Positions 45,464 to 52,548 of a DNA stretch of 64,000 bases are shown piece after piece. A program made the position numbers and the translations under genes. Source of the DNA: Roseobacter sp. (GTDB lineage Bacteria; Pseudomonadota; Alphaproteobacteria; Rhodobacterales; Rhodobacteraceae); NCBI GenBank assembly GCA_015665415.1, contig JADFAE010000005.1, positions 310,001 through 374,000 on the forward strand. The letters run 5' to 3'. The notes beneath the pieces were generated by a model. It did not search any database, was not told the origin of the DNA, and was given only the letters and a program-made list of their open reading frames with translations. Position 1 is the first letter of the stretch, and every line of letters starts with the position of its first letter.

Positions 45464-46015
45464 ATGGCTGGACAGGAACAGCATTACATCATGCCGCGCG
45501 CCGAATTTGACAAGCCGGTGAAACTGGCCATCGTGATGTCGCCTTACTACAAGGATATCGCGGACAATATGCTGGCTGGCGCCCAGGCAGAGATCGAGGC
45601 CGTTGGCGGGTCTTTCGAAGTGGTTCAAGTGCCCGGTGCGCTGGAAATCCCGACGGCGATTGCCATCGCCGACCGCAGCTCCAACTTTGACGGATTTGTT
45701 GCGCTGGGCTGCGTCATTCGCGGGGAAACCACCCATTATGACACCGTCTGCAACGACAGCAGCCGGGCGATCCAGCTTTTGGGGCTGCAGGGGCTGTGCA
45801 TCGGCAATGGTATCCTGACCGTGGAGAACCGCAAACAGGCCGAGGTGCGCGCGGATCCGCAGGATCAGAACAAAGGTGGCGGCGCGGCGGCTGCGGCCTT
45901 GCAACTTATTGCGCTCACGCGTAAGTGGGGCGCCCAGACCAAGGGAGTCGGCTTCAAGGCGCCTTCCGAAGCCATTCAACTGGCTGGCACAGAAAACGGA
46001 CCCCGCACAGCATGA
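45464..46015 (+). CDS. ribH: 6,7-dimethyl-8-ribityllumazine synthase
   Basis: A 183-residue lumazine synthase that condenses the RibB and RibD-pathway products. Motifs: VVQVPGALEIPTAIA, FVALGCVIRGETTHYDTVCND, with the catalytic His, and GNGILTVEN. A C-terminal extension of about 20 residues follows the fold. The stop overlaps the nusB start by four bases (ATGA), a common ribH-nusB coupling. Confidence 0.95.
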   Translation: MAGQEQHYIMPRAEFDKPVKLAIVMSPYYKDIADNMLAGAQAEIEAVGGSFEVVQVPGALEIPTAIAIADRSSNFDGFVALGCVIRGETTHYDTVCNDSSRAIQLLGLQGLCIGNGILTVENRKQAEVRADPQDQNKGGGAAAAALQLIALTRKWGAQTKGVGFKAPSEAIQLAGTENGPRTA

Positions 46016-46494
46016 CCAATTCGGACAGCGCCCCAAAGGGCAAAGCCAAGACCCAGATGAAATCGGCAGCCCGGCTTTATGCCGTGCAGGCCCTGTTTCA
46101 GATGGAGCACAGCAGCCTGACCTTTGACAAGGTCATCGTCGAATTCGAAGATCACCGCTTTGGCGCTGTCTATGACGGCGATGAAATGGCCGAGGGCGAC
46201 ACCGGGTTGTTTCGCAAGCTGGTCAAGGATGCGGTGAACCATCAGGCGCAAATCGACCAGATGACCGATCGCGCTTTGGTGGCGAAATGGCCGCTGGGTC
46301 GGATCGATCCCACCCTGCGTGGGCTGTTCCGGGCGGCAGGGGCTGAGCTCACCCAGTCGAAAACACCGGTCAAGGTGGTGATCAATGAGTTCGTTGATAT
46401 CGCCCGGGCCTTCTTTCCCGAAGGAAAAGAATCCAAATTCGTCAATGCGGTGCTGGATCACATGGCGCGCGAGGCCCAGCCCGAAGCCTTTTGA
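46012..46494 (+). CDS. nusB: Transcription antitermination factor NusB
   Basis: A 160-residue RNA-binding factor for rRNA antitermination. The family pattern is visible: KSAARLYAVQALFQMEHS near the N-terminus, RIDPTLRGLFRAAGAEL, and VVINEFVDIARAFFPEGKESKFVNAVLD at the C-terminus. The start at 46012 overlaps ribH. A frame opening at 45925 lies inside ribH and is not real. A terminator follows at 46534. Confidence 0.95.
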   Translation: MTNSDSAPKGKAKTQMKSAARLYAVQALFQMEHSSLTFDKVIVEFEDHRFGAVYDGDEMAEGDTGLFRKLVKDAVNHQAQIDQMTDRALVAKWPLGRIDPTLRGLFRAAGAELTQSKTPVKVVINEFVDIARAFFPEGKESKFVNAVLDHMAREAQPEAF

Positions 46495-46533
46495 TCCTGG
46501 TGGGGCTTGGGTCCTGCACATGATTTTGCAATG

Positions 46534-46557
46534 CGCGTCCTTTCGGGGCGCGTTTTT
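46534..46557 (+). terminator. Rho-independent terminator after nusB
   Basis: CGCGTCC and GGGGCGCG form a 7-bp stem (one G-U) with a TTTC loop, followed by TTTTTG and more T. Confidence 0.75.
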
Positions 46558-46701
46558 GTTTTGAGCACGTTTTTGTTTGGATCCCCAAGGCGCTGGACCT
46601 GGTTGCGTCTTTGTTAGGCTAAAATCCACCAATGCTGCCAAAAGCGCTGGACCCCGATCTCTGGCATGCTAGCCTCTGCCTTGAAAATGGATGAGGTAAT
46701 C

Positions 46702-47040
46702 ATGCCCAAGTTGGTAAAACTCTACATCAAGAACGTTATCATTGGTTTCGCCATCGCCGCGGGCTTTGTTGCGATGCTGCTCTGGTTCAACGTGATGGGG
46801 CTGTGGGGGCTGATCAGCCAGTCCAGCGATGGGGTGCTGGCGGTCTTTATGCTGTGGTTCATGAATGGCATTGTCTTTGCCGGGGTGCAATTTGCTTATG
46901 TGATCATGTCGATGGCGCAAAAAGACGATGGTCCGCGCCGGGGCACACCTGTGGTGGATCGCTTTACCCCTGTCCGGGTCAAAGCAGAAGCAGGCTCCAA
47001 GGCATCGCGCCAGTTCCGCCAGATCAAACCGCGCCGCTAG
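46702..47040 (+). CDS. Small membrane protein of unknown function
   Basis: A 112-residue protein with two transmembrane helices (about IIGFAIAAGFVAMLLWF and AVFMLWFMNGIVFAGVQFAYVI), a short basic N-terminus and a basic C-terminal tail rich in Lys and Arg (FRQIKPRR). The start at 46702 has GAGG upstream; an ATG 12 codons earlier lacks a site. The tail should lie in the cytoplasm. No family function is known. Confidence 0.72.
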   Translation: MPKLVKLYIKNVIIGFAIAAGFVAMLLWFNVMGLWGLISQSSDGVLAVFMLWFMNGIVFAGVQFAYVIMSMAQKDDGPRRGTPVVDRFTPVRVKAEAGSKASRQFRQIKPRR

Positions 47041-47086
47041 TGGGTGGCCTCCAAAGCGGGGCGCTTGGCAACCGATTTACAAAAAG

Positions 47087-47120
47087 ACCCGCGACCTCAA
47101 TTCCGGAGGGGCGCGGGTTT
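47087..47120 (+). terminator. Probable terminator after the small membrane protein gene
   Basis: ACCCGCG (47087-47093) and CGCGGGT (47112-47118) form a 7-bp stem followed by TTTTC. The inner bases can extend it (CCTC/GGAGG). Confidence 0.6.
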
Positions 47121-47189
47121 TCATGTGGAATGAGCCCGTGAAATGGGCCTGTTGGGCTGAAAATGTGACGGGACCACCAACAAACGTGC

Positions 47190-47430
47190 GGTTTTGATTC
47201 CCGGGGACCTGTATGTACAGGTGGGCGCCAGGTAAACGGACCAGGATCCGAACAGAGCCAGCTCCCGTGGAATTGCTTAAGGCCACTGGAATGCTGCCGG
47301 TCACTGAGAGGGCAGAACCCGCCACGCCCCTAGGTAGTCTCTCCATGGCAACATGGCAAGAGGAGGGGGCAAGGGATTGCGGCAACCCTGGGTGAAATGG
47401 TGGGGTATGCGGAGGCTCCGTAGCCCCGAT
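47190..47430 (+). ncRNA. Candidate structured RNA of unknown family upstream of mmcB
   Basis: About 240 bp with no coding sense but strong nested pairing. It begins with palindrome ACCTGTA-TG-TACAGGT (47207-47222). A three-part hairpin then has GCCCCT (47326) with AGGGGGC (47364), CTCT (47339) with AGAG (47359), and CCATG (47343) with CATGG (47352) closing a GCAA tetraloop at 47348-47351. A final hairpin spans 47402-47427. The GNRA loop appears only on the plus strand, which sets the direction. I looked for signatures of RNase P RNA, tmRNA, SRP RNA and 6S RNA and did not find them. Confidence 0.45.
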
Positions 47431-47451
47431 TAAGTCCGAGGCTTGCATTCT

Positions 47452-47477
47452 GTTCACGAATTATTCACGCTGTATTC
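47452..47477 (+). promoter_or_regulatory. Candidate LexA (SOS) box just before mmcB
   Basis: GTTC (47452), ATTC (47463) and ATTC (47474) recur with exactly seven bases between, resembling the alphaproteobacterial LexA consensus GTTC-N7-GTTC with one mismatch per pair. mmcB is DNA-damage related, which makes the placement meaningful. No Shine-Dalgarno is seen before the ATG. Confidence 0.45.
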
Positions 47478-47987
47478 ATGAGTGATCTCGTCCCATCCCA
47501 ATCGCCCCCGCCCTCGCAGTTACAGCCCGGCCAGCGACTGGCCCGTGGTGTGTCGCGGCACCTGCGCAGCCTGGGCTTTGCTGCCCTTGAGGAGTTTGTG
47601 CCTGCGCGCGGGCTGCGGGTGGATGTGCTGGGGCTCGGCCCCAAAGGAGAGCTCTGGGTGGTGGAGTGCAAATCCAGCCGCGCCGATTTTCAGTCCGACA
47701 GCAAATGGCAGGGCTATCTGGAGTGGTGTGACCGCTATTTCTGGGCGGTGGATATGGAGTTTCCGGTGGAACTGCTGCCGGATGGGACCGGACTGATCAT
47801 CGCCGATGACTATGACGCAGAGGTCATCCGCATGGCTCCTGAGGCCAAACTGTCACCCGCACGGCGCAAAAAGCTGATCCAGAAGTTTGCCATGGATGCG
47901 GCCCGACGTTTGCAGGTGCTGCGCGATCCGCGTCCTGGTCGGGATGGTCAGTTGCTTGTGCAGCACGCCCCGGCAGGTGGAGATTGA
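47478..47987 (+). CDS. mmcB: MmcB family DNA repair protein
   Basis: A 169-residue protein of the MmcB family, implicated in mitomycin C resistance in Caulobacter. The nuclease-like core is visible: GLRVDVLGLGPKGELWVVECKSSRADFQSD (acidic residue, then E-C-K motif, about 48-77), followed by KWQGYLEWCDRYFWAVDM. This is the PD-(D/E)xK-type arrangement. No Shine-Dalgarno is evident, so translation may be leaderless. The repeated GTTC/ATTC upstream suggests SOS control. Confidence 0.85.
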   Translation: MSDLVPSQSPPPSQLQPGQRLARGVSRHLRSLGFAALEEFVPARGLRVDVLGLGPKGELWVVECKSSRADFQSDSKWQGYLEWCDRYFWAVDMEFPVELLPDGTGLIIADDYDAEVIRMAPEAKLSPARRKKLIQKFAMDAARRLQVLRDPRPGRDGQLLVQHAPAGGD

Positions 47988-48040
47988 TCACAGCACAAAA
48001 GCGCTGTGGCCGGTTTGAAGGCGAGCGAATAGGAGAGCGT

Positions 48041-48229
48041 TCAGCCTGTTACAAGGCGGGCGGCTTGGGCCGCAGCGCGCAGTTCTTCGGCGATCTCTTC
48101 AGCCTCTTCCGGGTCAAAATCCATCGGGATCTCGATACCGTCGGCTTCGATGAACAGCCGCACCATGCCCTGGTCGGTTGGACCAATTTGCATGTTTGCT
48201 TCGATGTCACGTTCGCTATTGATACCCAT
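48041..48229 (-). CDS. Small DUF6324-like acidic protein
   Basis: A 62-residue protein beginning MGINSERDIEANMQIGPTDQ and ending in an acidic, then basic helix (DPEEAEEIAEELRAAAQA). The start at 48229 is preceded, on the minus strand, by CAGGAG about nine bases away. I believe it matches the small Rhodobacterales family DUF6324, from memory. A longer frame opening at 48355 overlaps the divergent acetyltransferase gene and is not credible. Function unknown. Confidence 0.7.
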   Translation of the reverse strand: MGINSERDIEANMQIGPTDQGMVRLFIEADGIEIPMDFDPEEAEEIAEELRAAAQAARLVTG

Positions 48230-48320
48230 TTTGCACTCCTGCCGCAGCGATGTATTGCCCGTTTTTGGTGCTAGACCGCGAAGACTTGAAAGGCAAGTGG
48301 GCTCTGGGCTTTGATAGCTC

Positions 48321-48803
48321 ATGCCCGAAATCGCTTTGCGCCGATTCGTTCCCACAGATTGCCAATGGCTGGTGGCCCGCCACCAGGATCTCTATGCGCG
48401 CGATGAGGGTTTTGACGAGACCTTTGGCCCACTGGTGGCGCAAATTCTACAACAATTCTGCGAAGACCACGATCCGGCCTGTGAACAAGGGTGGATTGCC
48501 CATCGCGGCGCGGAACGGCTGGGCTCGATCTTTTGCGTACGCCACAGCGAAGAGACAGCCAAGTTGCGGCTGTTTTTGTTGACACCTGAGGCGCGCGGGC
48601 AGGGGCTGGGGAAGCGTTTGCTGCGCCACTGCATGGCGTTTGCCCGCAGTGCAGGCTACCGGGACATGCAGCTGTGGACCCATGAAAGCCACCAGGCGGC
48701 CTGCGCGCTCTATACCGCCTTTGGCTGGCAAATGACGGCCAGCAAGCCGGTTCACTCCTTTGGACAGGATTTGATCGAACAAAGCTGGAAAGTTGTGTTA
48801 TAA
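48321..48803 (+). CDS. GNAT family N-acetyltransferase
   Basis: A 160-residue acetyltransferase. The acetyl-CoA-binding motif is AKLRLFLLTPEARGQGLGKRLL (R-G-Q-G-L-G at about 92-97), followed by DMQLWTHESHQAACALYTAFGW, the typical last part of the fold. It starts divergently from the small DUF6324-like gene and is followed by tRNA-His about 40 bp downstream. The substrate is unknown. Confidence 0.85.
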   Translation: MPEIALRRFVPTDCQWLVARHQDLYARDEGFDETFGPLVAQILQQFCEDHDPACEQGWIAHRGAERLGSIFCVRHSEETAKLRLFLLTPEARGQGLGKRLLRHCMAFARSAGYRDMQLWTHESHQAACALYTAFGWQMTASKPVHSFGQDLIEQSWKVVL

Positions 48804-48846
48804 TCCTCTTGCGCTTCGGTTTTCTCTAGGCTAAATCGCCCCCAGT

Positions 48847-48923
48847 GCCGCCTTAGCTCAGTAGGTTAGAGCGCCTGATTGTGGATCAGGAGGTCCCCCG
48901 TTCGAGCCGGGGAGGTGGTACCA
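48847..48923 (+). tRNA. tRNA-His (anticodon GUG)
   Basis: The acceptor strand GCCGCCT pairs with AGGTGGT, followed by discriminator A and CCA. The anticodon stem CCTGA/TCAGG encloses TTGTGGA, giving GUG. The 5' end is G1 paired with U72 and A73, with T (not G) before it, so no G-1 is encoded. Alphaproteobacteria are known to have this type of His tRNA. Confidence 0.95.
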
Positions 48924-49090
48924 CTCTTTACTCCCGGCATATGATGAACTGAACCGGACATGTGGTCCCGCGTGGGCACAGATGGGCTGTGTCAGGCGAT
49001 GCACACCGATGTCTGCGTGATCCTTAAAGATACATGGCGGCGGGGCAGAGCCAGGTTGTCAGCCCTTTGATCTCGCAAAAGAAGCGCGCC

Positions 49091-49393
49091 TCATTTGATT
49101 TCGATTTCCTGGCGCAAGGCGCTGGTCTCGGGGTCAAGAATCAGAATGCGGTTATCCGTGGTTACAACAGCGACCCAGCCGGTGCCAAAAGTCACGGCCT
49201 GGGCCACTGTGCCCTCAGGCAGGGTGATCTCTGCGGGAACAGAGGGGCCATCAGCAGACAAGCGGATGACAAGCAGGCTGACAACCAGTACAAGCCCGCC
49301 AATCATCACCACCGTCAAGGTGGTCACCAGTCGGCGCAGAAACTTGAGCTGTGGTGGCTCGTCTTGAAATTCAGGCTTGGAAGGATCAGTCAT
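49091..49393 (-). CDS. Small membrane protein (DUF6476-like)
   Basis: A 100-residue protein with one transmembrane helix (VTTLTVVMIGGLVLVVSLLVI) after a short cytoplasmic N-terminus (MTDPSKPEFQDEPPQLKFLRR). The periplasmic part, about 50 residues, is beta-like (PAEITLPEGTVAQAVTFGTGWVAVVTTDNRIL). Its ATG shares the CATG with the divergent rluD ATG (49391-49394), so the starts overlap by two bases. The assignment to DUF6476 is from memory. Confidence 0.7.
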   Translation of the reverse strand: MTDPSKPEFQDEPPQLKFLRRLVTTLTVVMIGGLVLVVSLLVIRLSADGPSVPAEITLPEGTVAQAVTFGTGWVAVVTTDNRILILDPETSALRQEIEIK

Positions 49394-50426
49394 GAGCAGC
49401 CGCCGGATTGAGTTTGTCATCGCGGAAGACCCGCCTAAGCGGCTTGATAAAGCGGTTTCGCGCGATGTGCCAGAGGCCGCGACTTTGTCGCGCACACGGC
49501 TGGCGCGCCTGATCGAAGCAGGCAGCCTGCAGGTGGATGGTGCCGTGGTGCAGGATGCCAAGGCCCGCGTGGCTGAGGGTGCACAGATCACTATCTTAGT
49601 GGAAGAGGCGGACGAGAGCCATATCGGCCCCGAAGATATCCCATTGGACGTGATCTATGAGGACGAGGATCTCATCGTGGTGAACAAACCCGTTGGCATG
49701 GTGGTGCATCCGGCACCGGGCACGCCCTCTGGCACGTTGGTCAATGCCCTGCTGCATCACTGCGGTGACAACCTGTCGGGTGTGGGTGGGGTCAAGCGGC
49801 CCGGCATCGTGCACCGCATCGACAAGGAGACCTCGGGTCTTTTGGTGGTGGCCAAATCCGACGCGGCGCACCAAGGGCTGGCGGCGCAGTTTGAGAAACA
49901 TACCGTTGAACGGTACTACCGCGCCATTTGTTACGGGGTGCCGGATGCCAATGATCCACGTCTGCGCGGCGTCAAAGGCACCAGTTTCGAGCGGGGAAAC
50001 ATCCTCAAACTAACAACGCAGCTGGCCCGTCACAAACATGACCGCCAGCGCCAGGCGGTGCTGTTTCAGGGCGGCCGCCACGCGGTCACCCGCGCACGTA
50101 TCGTTGAAAGCTTTGGCACACCTGGCGTGGCCGCCTTGATCGAATGTTGGCTGGAAACCGGGCGCACCCATCAGATCCGGGTGCATATGACCCATGCAGG
50201 TCACGGGCTGGTCGGGGATCCGACCTATGGCGGCAAACGCAAATTGGCGGCGAAATCGCTGACCCCGGCTGGTATTGCGGCAGTGCAAAGCTTCCCGCGT
50301 CAGGCCTTGCATGCGGCGGTTTTGGGGTTTGTCCACCCGGTCAGCGGCGAAGAGATGCGCTTTGAAGCGCCCCTACCGCAGGACATGGCTGATTTGATCG
50401 AGACCCTGCGCCAACCGGCGCAATAG
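49392..50426 (+). CDS. rluD: Pseudouridine synthase, RluD (RluA family)
   Basis: A 344-residue RNA pseudouridine synthase, likely acting on 23S rRNA helix 69. An N-terminal S4 domain (TRLARLIEAGSLQVDGAVV) is followed by the catalytic core with VNKPVGMVVHPAPG and the catalytic HRIDKETSGLLVVAK (Asp in HRIDK). Near the C-terminus GRTHQIRVHMTHAGHGLVGDPTYG is typical. The start at 49392 (GGAAGGA upstream) overlaps the divergent membrane protein's start. An ATG 15 bases earlier is possible. Confidence 0.93.
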   Translation: MSSRRIEFVIAEDPPKRLDKAVSRDVPEAATLSRTRLARLIEAGSLQVDGAVVQDAKARVAEGAQITILVEEADESHIGPEDIPLDVIYEDEDLIVVNKPVGMVVHPAPGTPSGTLVNALLHHCGDNLSGVGGVKRPGIVHRIDKETSGLLVVAKSDAAHQGLAAQFEKHTVERYYRAICYGVPDANDPRLRGVKGTSFERGNILKLTTQLARHKHDRQRQAVLFQGGRHAVTRARIVESFGTPGVAALIECWLETGRTHQIRVHMTHAGHGLVGDPTYGGKRKLAAKSLTPAGIAAVQSFPRQALHAAVLGFVHPVSGEEMRFEAPLPQDMADLIETLRQPAQ

Positions 50427-50522
50427 GACCGCTGCCCGGGTTCTGCGCGTCAGCTCTGCATCTTATTGGTCAAATTTGCCGACAAGCGCGAAGGAGTGGG
50501 CTTCTTTTTGGGGGGAGGGCCG

Positions 50523-50545
50523 CTTTCGATCCGACAGATCGAAAG
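50523..50545. terminator. Perfect inverted repeat after rluD
   Basis: CTTTCGATC and GATCGAAAG (9-bp arms, 5-base loop) lie 97 bp after the rluD stop and 155 bp before rpoH. No U-tract follows, so terminator and operator are both possible. Confidence 0.4.
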
Positions 50546-50627
50546 TGCTGCAAAAAACAATAGGCTCTGTGTCAAAGATCACAGATGTTTCACCGGGCGA
50601 AGTATAGAAGAATAGATGTTAACGCCC

Positions 50628-50656
50628 CTTGAAAGGTATTTAGCGCTAACCCATAT
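50628..50656 (+). promoter_or_regulatory. Heat-shock (sigma-32) type promoter of rpoH
   Basis: CTTGAAA (50628-50634) and CCCATAT (50650-50656), with 15 bases between, match the sigma-32 consensus CTTGAAA / CCCATnT. They lie 44 bp before the rpoH start, with a leader of suitable length. This suggests that rpoH, or a second RpoH, drives its own transcription. Confidence 0.65.
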
Positions 50657-50699
50657 GGACTAATGTTAAGTCCTTAAACATTTGGGAGGGACCGACTGA

Positions 50700-51596
50700 A
50701 TGGCCAACTACGCAAATCTGCCCGCACCAACCCCTGAGGGTGGTCTGAACCGCTATATGCAGGAAATCCGCAAATTCCCGCTGCTGGAGCCGGAAGAGGA
50801 ATACATGCTGGCCAAGGCCTGGGTGGAGAAAGAGGACTCGGGTGCCGCCCATAAGATGGTCACCTCGCATCTGCGCTTGGCCGCCAAGATCGCCATGGGC
50901 TATCGCGGCTATGGCCTGCCGCAAGCAGAGGTGATCTCGGAGGCCAACGTCGGTCTGATGCAGGCGGTCAAACGCTTTGATCCCGAAAAAGGCTTCCGTC
51001 TGGCCACCTATGCCATGTGGTGGATCCGCGCCTCTATTCAGGAATATGTGTTGCGCTCTTGGTCGATGGTCAAACTGGGCACCACCTCGGCGCAGAAAAA
51101 GTTGTTCTTCAACCTGCGTAAGGCCAAGGCCCGCATTGGAGCCTTGGAAGAAGGCGACCTGCGGCCCGAGAATGTCGCCAGAATTGCCCATGACCTGGGG
51201 GTGACAGAGGCAGAGGTGATCTCGATGAACCGTCGGATGTCCGGTGGGGATGCATCGCTCAATGCCACTGTTGGCAGCGAGGGCGAAGGCACCATGCAAT
51301 GGCAGGATTGGCTCGAGGATGAGGATGCAGATCAGGCGGGCGACTATGAAGCCCGCGATGAGCTGGAAGCCCGCCGCGAGCTGTTGGTTCAGGCCCTTGA
51401 GGTGCTCAATGATCGGGAAAAGGACATCCTGACCCAGCGCCGCCTGGCGGAAAATGTGCAGACGCTGGAGGAGCTGAGCACGCAGTATAGCGTGAGCCGT
51501 GAGCGGATTCGCCAAATCGAAGTGCGTGCCTTTGAAAAGCTGCAAAAGAAAATGCGCGAACTGGCTTCGGCCAAGGGGATGCTGACTAGCCACTAG
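50700..51596 (+). CDS. rpoH: RNA polymerase heat-shock sigma factor RpoH (sigma-32)
   Basis: A 298-residue alternative sigma factor. The RpoH box QKKLFFNLR (132-140) identifies it; region 2 is SHLRLAAKIAMGYRGYGLPQAEVISEANVGLMQAV and GFRLATYAMWWIRASIQEY; region 4 ends with [18 protein letters not shown]. Many Rhodobacterales have two rpoH genes; which one this is cannot be told. The promoter at 50628-50656 looks heat-shock-dependent. A strong terminator follows. Confidence 0.96.
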   Translation: MANYANLPAPTPEGGLNRYMQEIRKFPLLEPEEEYMLAKAWVEKEDSGAAHKMVTSHLRLAAKIAMGYRGYGLPQAEVISEANVGLMQAVKRFDPEKGFRLATYAMWWIRASIQEYVLRSWSMVKLGTTSAQKKLFFNLRKAKARIGALEEGDLRPENVARIAHDLGVTEAEVISMNRRMSGGDASLNATVGSEGEGTMQWQDWLEDEDADQAGDYEARDELEARRELLVQALEVLNDREKDILTQRRLAENVQTLEELSTQYSVSRERIRQIEVRAFEKLQKKMRELASAKGMLTSH

Positions 51597-51618
51597 GCTG
51601 CAAATGACCTTGGAATGC

Positions 51619-51660
51619 AAAACAGGCGGGGTTCGTGATGAGCTCCGCCTGTTTTTCTGT
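51619..51660 (+). terminator. Rho-independent terminator after rpoH
   Basis: AAAACAGGCGG (51619-51629) and CCGCCTGTTTT (51645-51655) form an 11-bp stem with a 15-base loop, ending in TTTTT. Confidence 0.88.
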
Positions 51661-52249
51661 TGCGTTCCTGCTGGCAAGCGCGCGCTGGCTGGCGTGTCTC
51701 GGTCTTGCTATTGCTGGGGCTCTGTCTATCTGACTGGCGGGGCTGCTGCGCGGGGCGGCAGTGGCTGGCGCGTGTGATGGTCCCTGGCTGGAAACCGGAT
51801 CTGGTGTCTTCGAACCTGCATCAAAGCGGTGATACCAACGGTGAGGAACGGCTGGCGTGGATCGGTAAGTTGCTGGCGGGGCTGGCTGTCTTGCTGGTTC
51901 AGGTGAAACCCTGGACTGGCTGGTTAGCTTGCTGCTTGCTGCCTGCGATCCGGCTAGCTGCAGTTCCTGTAGCCTGAGTACGGGGCTTCGGTTAGGTCGT
52001 CAATCGGAATTTCTGAAAAATTCAACAAAATCATATAGTTGATAGTTATTGTCAGGTATTGACCGCTACGAAAGATCTTGCAATCTCCTGACAAAAATGG
52101 GTTTTGGGGTTTTCCTGAAAGTGTTTGAAAACTCTCCAAAATCCTTTTCAGGCGCGAGGGGTGTTAGTCAGGGCGTCTCACATGGTCTTGCCGGAGCGAG
52201 GGGGGGTACCCTAGACTGAGGCGGGTATTTTGCCGGAAGGAAGAGAGCA
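51661..52249. other. Long intergenic region between rpoH and the DksA-like gene: CTGGC-rich tract, then A+T-rich structured part
   Basis: About 590 bp without a credible gene. From about 51665 to 51940 the motif CTGGC recurs roughly ten times, as in GCGCTGGCTGGCG and GGACTGGCTGG. From about 52000 the composition turns A+T-rich and holds two inverted repeats: TTGTCAGG (52049-52056) with CCTGACAA (52087-52094), and CCTGAAA (52114-52120) with TTTCAGG (52146-52152). A small regulatory RNA is possible. A 105-codon frame from TTG 51660 is Trp/Cys-rich and unconvincing. Confidence 0.4.
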
Positions 52250-52519
52250 ATGGCTGGGGGTTGGGCGCAGGATGGCGCGGTAAGCGAGCAGATCGAGGCC
52301 ACATTAAAGGATGAACTGGCCCGGATGCAGGCGCAAAAGCGCCCCCAGGGCGAAAGCCTGAGCCACTGCGCTGAATGCGAGGAAGAAATCCCGGAAAAGC
52401 GTCGTCTGGCGATTCCCGGAGTAAAGCTTTGCATTGACTGCCAGCAAGAGCGCGACGGTGCCCAAAAGGCGCGCGGTGGCATCAACCGGCGTGGGTCCAA
52501 GGACAGCCAGCTGAAGTGA
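52250..52519 (+). CDS. DksA/TraR-type C4 zinc-finger protein
   Basis: An 89-residue protein, helical in its first third (EQIEATLKDELARMQAQ) and carrying HCAECEEEIPEKRRLAIPGVKLCIDCQQE, the four-Cys zinc finger of the DksA/TraR family. It is short, like TraR or YbiI, and lacks the long coiled coil of DksA. It probably binds the RNA polymerase secondary channel, but regulatory activity is inferred. GGAAGGAAGAG precedes the ATG. Confidence 0.85.
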   Translation: MAGGWAQDGAVSEQIEATLKDELARMQAQKRPQGESLSHCAECEEEIPEKRRLAIPGVKLCIDCQQERDGAQKARGGINRRGSKDSQLK

Positions 52520-52548
52520 TCGCATCTTCGTTTGGCGGCGACCCGTCG

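Noticed and set aside
47207-47222. ACCTGTA-TG-TACAGGT as a lux-type quorum-sensing box
   Set aside because: The half-sites match lux boxes, but the spacer is 2 bp instead of the usual 6, no luxR/luxI gene is near, and it fits as part of a structured RNA.
47077-47457. A 126-codon minus-strand frame over the structured element
   Set aside because: No family pattern, and it covers a terminator and the hairpins; the non-coding reading explains the region better.
51660-51977. A 105-codon frame from TTG after the rpoH terminator
   Set aside because: Trp/Cys/Leu-rich composition driven by CTGGC repeats, no ribosome-binding site and no family pattern.
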